Below, in pieces: positions 34,887 to 38,452 of a stretch of DNA of 38,452 nt. The notes beneath the pieces are model-generated. The model searched no databases. It was not told the DNA's origin and worked only from the letters and a program-made list of their open reading frames with translations. The first letter of the stretch is position 1; each line of letters starts with the position of its first letter. Source of the stretch: Elusimicrobiota bacterium (lineage in GTDB: Bacteria > CAYTYR01 > UBA6262); NCBI GenBank assembly GCA_003153935.1, contig PMCA01000017.1, forward strand, positions 33,655 to 72,106. Direction: 5' to 3'. Both the position numbers and the translations under genes were made by a program.

Positions 34887-36788
34887 ATGTGCGGAATCTG
34901 CGGTATTTACAATTTTAACGGTGCCAAGATCGACCAATCGCTGATCAAAAAAATGGCTGATACTCTCGTTCACCGGGGGCCGGATGACGAGGGTTATCTC
35001 CTGGCGGAAAATGTCGGCCTGGGTCATCGCCGCCTGTCGATCATCGACCTGAATAGCGGGCACCAGCCGATCCATAATGAGGACGAAACCATCTGGATCG
35101 TCTTTAACGGGGAAATTTATAATTTTCAGGAGCTGCGCCGGCAACTGGAGCAAAAGGGGCACCGGTTTTACACCAACACCGATACCGAAGTCATCGTCCA
35201 TCTTTATGAAGAATATGGCGCCGACTGCCCGGCGCACCTGCGCGGCATGTTCGCTTTCGCTATCTGGGACAAGAACCGGCAGCAGATACTCATGGCCCGT
35301 GACCGGCTGGGGAAAAAACCGCTGTATTATTACCAGGACCGGGATAATTTCATCTTTGGCTCGGAGATCAAGGCGATCCTGCCTCATCCCTCCGTGTCCA
35401 GGATACCGGAGCCGGCGGCCATCGACCATTTTTTGATCTACCAGTACATACCGGCGCCGTTGACGGCTTTCAAGAATATCCGGAAACTGCCGCAGGCCAG
35501 CAGCCTGATAGTGAACCGGGACGGCGTGAAAATTGAACAGTACTGGCATTTATCATTCCAGGAAAAGTTAAACCTTACCGTGCCGGAATACCAGCGGGAA
35601 ATAAAGAGACTGATGGTAGAGGCGACCAAGATACGCCTGGTCAGCGATGTGCCCCTGGGCGCTTTTTTGAGCGGCGGCATAGATTCCTCCATTGTCGTCG
35701 GCCTCATGAGCCAGCTGATGAATAAACCGGTAAAAACTTTCTGCATCGGTTTCCCCGAAAAAGATTATGATGAAACCGCTTACGCCAGGAAAGTGGCGGA
35801 TAAATTCAAGACGGAGCATTACGAGATACAGGTCAAGCCCAACGCCATAGAGATCCTGCCGAAACTGGTCTGGCATTACGACCAGCCGTTCGCGGATGTC
35901 AGCGCACTGCCGTCCTATTACCTGGCCAGGGAGACCCGCAAGTACGTGACGGTGGCCCTGAACGGCGATGGCGGCGATGAGGATTTCGCCGGTTACGGTC
36001 GTTACAAAGCGCATATGCTGGTGCATTATTACTACTACCAGAAACTGCCGGCTGTTATCCGCCGGGCGGTAATGCGCGCGGTCACGGGAGTGCTGCCCGA
36101 CCAGTATGACCGGCGGACCTTCACCAAGCGCTTGAAAAGATTTGTGCAATCAGCCGCACTCACCCCGCAGGAAAGGAACTTTATCCTCCTGGCTTATTAT
36201 GAACCGGCCCAGTTAAGGGCGATGTACGCGCCTCAGTTCGCCGCACAGGTCCAAGGAATTGATCCCTACCAGTACCTGGGCAGACTGTATCCCGCTGCCG
36301 GGTCTGATAATATGCTGGACCAGTTCCAATACGCAGATTTCATGAGCTACCTGCCGGAAGACCTGATGACCAAAATGGATGTCGCCACCATGGCCAATTC
36401 ACTGGAAACCAGATCGCCGTTCCTGGACCAGGAAGTGGTTGAATTTGCCGCTAAGATACCGGCCGAGCTGAAGCTTAACCGGAGATTGAATACCAAACAT
36501 ATACTTAAGGAGACCTTCCGCGAACTGTTGCCGCCGGAAATACTGCGCCGGGGAAAAATGGGGTTTGGTGTGCCGATCGGACGTTGGTTCCGGGGGGAGC
36601 TCAAAGATTACGTGAAAGAAATATTGCTGGCGGAAAAATGCCTGCAGCGTAATATTTTTAACCGCTCCAGCATCGAACGCCTGATCGCGGAGCACCAGGG
36701 TGGCCGGGCTGAACACGGGGAACGCCTGTGGGCGCTGCTGAACCTGGAACTATGGTACCGGTTGTTCATTGACGGGGAAAAAATATAA
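34887..36788 (+). CDS. Asparagine-synthase-type glutamine amidotransferase (second copy)
   Basis: The 633-residue protein starts MCGICGIYNFNG, giving a free Cys2 nucleophile. The glutaminase domain (about 2-200; HRGPDDEGYLL, FNGEIYNFQELRRQL) is followed by the synthetase domain with SGGIDSSIVV, NGDGGDEDFAGYGRY and LETRSPFLDQEVVEF. It is clearly homologous to the copy at 20291 but differs in length and in the synthetase half, so it is a diverged paralogue rather than a recent duplication. It resembles AsnB-like proteins of exopolysaccharide and O-antigen loci. A role in amidating a uronic acid or another sugar acid is inferred, while housekeeping asparagine synthesis remains possible. Confidence 0.88.
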   Translation: MCGICGIYNFNGAKIDQSLIKKMADTLVHRGPDDEGYLLAENVGLGHRRLSIIDLNSGHQPIHNEDETIWIVFNGEIYNFQELRRQLEQKGHRFYTNTDTEVIVHLYEEYGADCPAHLRGMFAFAIWDKNRQQILMARDRLGKKPLYYYQDRDNFIFGSEIKAILPHPSVSRIPEPAAIDHFLIYQYIPAPLTAFKNIRKLPQASSLIVNRDGVKIEQYWHLSFQEKLNLTVPEYQREIKRLMVEATKIRLVSDVPLGAFLSGGIDSSIVVGLMSQLMNKPVKTFCIGFPEKDYDETAYARKVADKFKTEHYEIQVKPNAIEILPKLVWHYDQPFADVSALPSYYLARETRKYVTVALNGDGGDEDFAGYGRYKAHMLVHYYYYQKLPAVIRRAVMRAVTGVLPDQYDRRTFTKRLKRFVQSAALTPQERNFILLAYYEPAQLRAMYAPQFAAQVQGIDPYQYLGRLYPAAGSDNMLDQFQYADFMSYLPEDLMTKMDVATMANSLETRSPFLDQEVVEFAAKIPAELKLNRRLNTKHILKETFRELLPPEILRRGKMGFGVPIGRWFRGELKDYVKEILLAEKCLQRNIFNRSSIERLIAEHQGGRAEHGERLWALLNLELWYRLFIDGEKI

Positions 36789-36809
36789 TCAGCGTAATGA
36801 TGGGGGTAA

Positions 36810-37778
36810 ATGATGGAATTAGCGGGTAAAAAAGTTGTGGTAACCGGCGGGGCGGGACTGGTCGGGTCCCACATTGTCGACGAACTGGTCAAAGAAAAAG
36901 CGGAGGTCACTGTTTACGATAATTTCGTGCGCGGCAAAAGGGAGAACCTCAAGAAATCCCTGGACTCGGGACTGGTGACCATAGTGGAAGCCGACATATG
37001 CGACCGGGAGACGCTTAAGAAGACGTTCGCCGGCAAGGATCTTTGTTTTCACGAAGCGGCGGTCTGGTTAAAAGCCTGCCAGGACGAGCCGCGCAAAGCC
37101 CTGGAGATAAATACTACCGGCACCTTCAATGTGCTGGAAACTTGCGTAGCCAGCGGGATCAAAAAGATCGTGGCGGCTTCTTCCTCGTCAGTTTACGGGG
37201 ACGGCCTGTATTTCCCGACAGATGAGAAACACCCGTTCAACAATGATCTTTTTTATGGCGCTGGCAAGATCGCTGATGAGCAATGGTACCGGGCCTTCCG
37301 GAAGAAATACGGATTGGATTTCATCGCTTTCCGCTACCTGAACATATACGGCCCCAGGCAACCGTTTTTGGGCGCTTATACTGACGTGATCATGAATTTT
37401 TTCAATAAACTGGACGAGAACCTGCCGCCGCGAATAGAAGGGGACGGCAGCCAGACCCTGGACCTGGTCTATGTCGGAGATTGCGCCCGGGCCAACATCA
37501 TGGCCATGAAGAGCGCAGTCAGCGGTGAGTACTTCAACGTTTCCAGCGGCAAGGAAACCACCTTAAAAGAACTGGCGGAGATCCTTATCAAGGTTAGCGG
37601 CAAGAAAGACATTAAACCTGAATATGTGCCCAGGGACAAAAACCTGGTTACCCGCCGGTTCGGTTCGGCCGATAAGGCCAAGTCCATGCTGGGTTTCACG
37701 GTCACAACTTCACTGGAACAGGGCCTGAAAAATATCCTGGCCTGGCGAGAAGAAGTAAAGAAGAGGGAGGCAAAATGA
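36810..37778 (+). CDS. NAD-dependent sugar epimerase/dehydratase (extended SDR, second copy)
   Basis: This 322-residue extended SDR has VTGGAGLVGSHIVDEL at the NAD site, AASSSSVYGDGLYF and the catalytic pair Y149/K153 in FYGAGKIADEQWYR. RYLNIYGPRQPFLGAYTDVI and EGDGSQTLDLVYVGDCARAN belong to the sugar-nucleotide part. ATG codons at 36810 and 36813 are both possible starts after the GGGGG site at 36802-36806. It is one of the few genes here with a noticeable gap before it (21 bp), and it ends overlapping an aminotransferase gene by four bases. Dehydratase-plus-aminotransferase pairs of this kind make amino-deoxy sugars, but an epimerase role is equally possible. Confidence 0.82.
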   Translation: MMELAGKKVVVTGGAGLVGSHIVDELVKEKAEVTVYDNFVRGKRENLKKSLDSGLVTIVEADICDRETLKKTFAGKDLCFHEAAVWLKACQDEPRKALEINTTGTFNVLETCVASGIKKIVAASSSSVYGDGLYFPTDEKHPFNNDLFYGAGKIADEQWYRAFRKKYGLDFIAFRYLNIYGPRQPFLGAYTDVIMNFFNKLDENLPPRIEGDGSQTLDLVYVGDCARANIMAMKSAVSGEYFNVSSGKETTLKELAEILIKVSGKKDIKPEYVPRDKNLVTRRFGSADKAKSMLGFTVTTSLEQGLKNILAWREEVKKREAK

Positions 37779-38452
37779 TCCCGATAACAAAACCGTACAC
37801 TTTCCCGGAAGAGGAAAAATTGGTGACCCGGGTCTTGCGCAGCGGCTGGCTGACCCAGGGGGAGCAAACCGCAGAATTTGAAAAAATGGTAGCGAAATAT
37901 GTGGGCGCCAAATACGCGGTGGCCTGTAATTCCTGTACAACCGCGTTATTCCTCTGCCTAAAGGTTCTGGGTATAGAAGCCGGTGATGAGGTCATTGTAC
38001 CTTCCTACACTTTTATTGCCACGCCTAACGCGGTCATGCAGACCGGCGCCCGGCCTGTATTCGCCGAAATCAACCTGGCGACCTATAACATCGACCCGGA
38101 AGATATCGAGAAAAGGATCACCAAAAGGACCAAAGCCGTTATAGCGGTGGACCAGGTAGGTTTACCGGCTGACTGGTCAGAACTCAACCGTATCGGTAAA
38201 AAGTACGGTTTGAAAATAGTGTCGGATGCGGCTTGCGCCCTGGGCAGCACTTATCACGGGCGCAGGGTGGGCGGTTTGGCCGAATTGAACTGTTTCAGTT
38301 TCCACCCGCGTAAACTGATCACGACCGGGGAGGGCGGGATGATCACCACCGACAACCAGCGGCTGGCACGGGAACTGCAGACCATGGTTTCGCACGGCGC
38401 CTCATTATCGGAAATCAGCCGGCATAAAGCCCGGCATCCGGTTAAGGAGACT
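37775..38452 (+). CDS. DegT/DnrJ/EryC1/StrS aminotransferase, truncated by the window edge
   Basis: The first 226 residues are visible and the frame is still open at the right edge. The opening MIPITKPYTFPEEEKLVTRV, the CNSCTTALFLCLK phosphate-binding stretch and FSFHPRKLITTGEGG with the probable PLP lysine K180 identify the family. It is a different subgroup from the WbpE-like enzyme at 18722. The preceding AGGGAGG (37764-37770) is a strong ribosome-binding site and the start overlaps the SDR stop (ATGA). It probably converts a keto sugar nucleotide made by that SDR into an amino sugar. The remaining C-terminal third lies outside the window. Confidence 0.85.
   Translation, partial: MIPITKPYTFPEEEKLVTRVLRSGWLTQGEQTAEFEKMVAKYVGAKYAVACNSCTTALFLCLKVLGIEAGDEVIVPSYTFIATPNAVMQTGARPVFAEINLATYNIDPEDIEKRITKRTKAVIAVDQVGLPADWSELNRIGKKYGLKIVSDAACALGSTYHGRRVGGLAELNCFSFHPRKLITTGEGGMITTDNQRLARELQTMVSHGASLSEISRHKARHPVKET

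Overview
The window (38.4 kb, every supported gene on the + strand) reads as a chromosomal segment of a diderm, Gram-negative-type bacterium. The evidence is a type IV pilus alignment complex with an outer-membrane secretin and a lipoprotein PilP, O-antigen-ligase-type membrane proteins, a Wzx-type flippase and a large surface-polysaccharide gene cluster. The many TPR proteins, O-antigen ligase/TPR fusions and densely overlapping genes recall genomes of uncultured diderm phyla such as Omnitrophota or Elusimicrobiota. That is a low-confidence impression; no rRNA or universal marker is present to settle taxonomy.

Layout. (1) Positions 1-5627: the tail of a carbohydrate-binding-like protein, then a promoter, a membrane-anchored TPR protein and a 1546-residue secreted protein with two carbohydrate-binding-like domains, an alpha/alpha-toroid glycosidase-like domain and a long beta-rich tail. 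(2) 5656-10575: a promoter, pilM-pilN-pilO-pilP-pilQ and a strong hairpin terminator. (3) 10591-14958: a TPR membrane protein and two overlapping O-antigen-ligase-like proteins with C-terminal TPR domains. (4) 15023 to the right edge: a good sigma70-type promoter followed by at least 19 genes on one strand with no gap over 21 bp, encoding surface-glycan synthesis.

How region 4 works together. A Zn-ribbon methyltransferase and a GT4 glycosyltransferase come first. Next are homologues of WbpB, WbpD and WbpE, which oxidise, aminate and acetylate C3 of a UDP-sugar uronic acid. A second acyltransferase follows. The rest contains two versions of one gene set: an asparagine-synthase-like amidotransferase, a glycosyltransferase of an unnamed 'DQF' type, a B12-binding-type radical SAM enzyme, a NodB-like deacetylase or relative, and a methyltransferase. 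In the second version the DQF glycosyltransferase, a GT4 glycosyltransferase and the NodB deacetylase form one 1052-residue protein. A flippase and a sugar epimerase/dehydratase lie between the two versions; another epimerase/dehydratase and a truncated DegT-type aminotransferase close the window.

The most unusual content is this repeated set and the three-domain fusion, which together suggest a heavily modified (amidated, deacetylated, methylated, radically modified) surface glycan. I saw no tRNA, rRNA, CRISPR array, insertion sequence, integrase or phage gene. No non-coding gap exceeds 100 bp.
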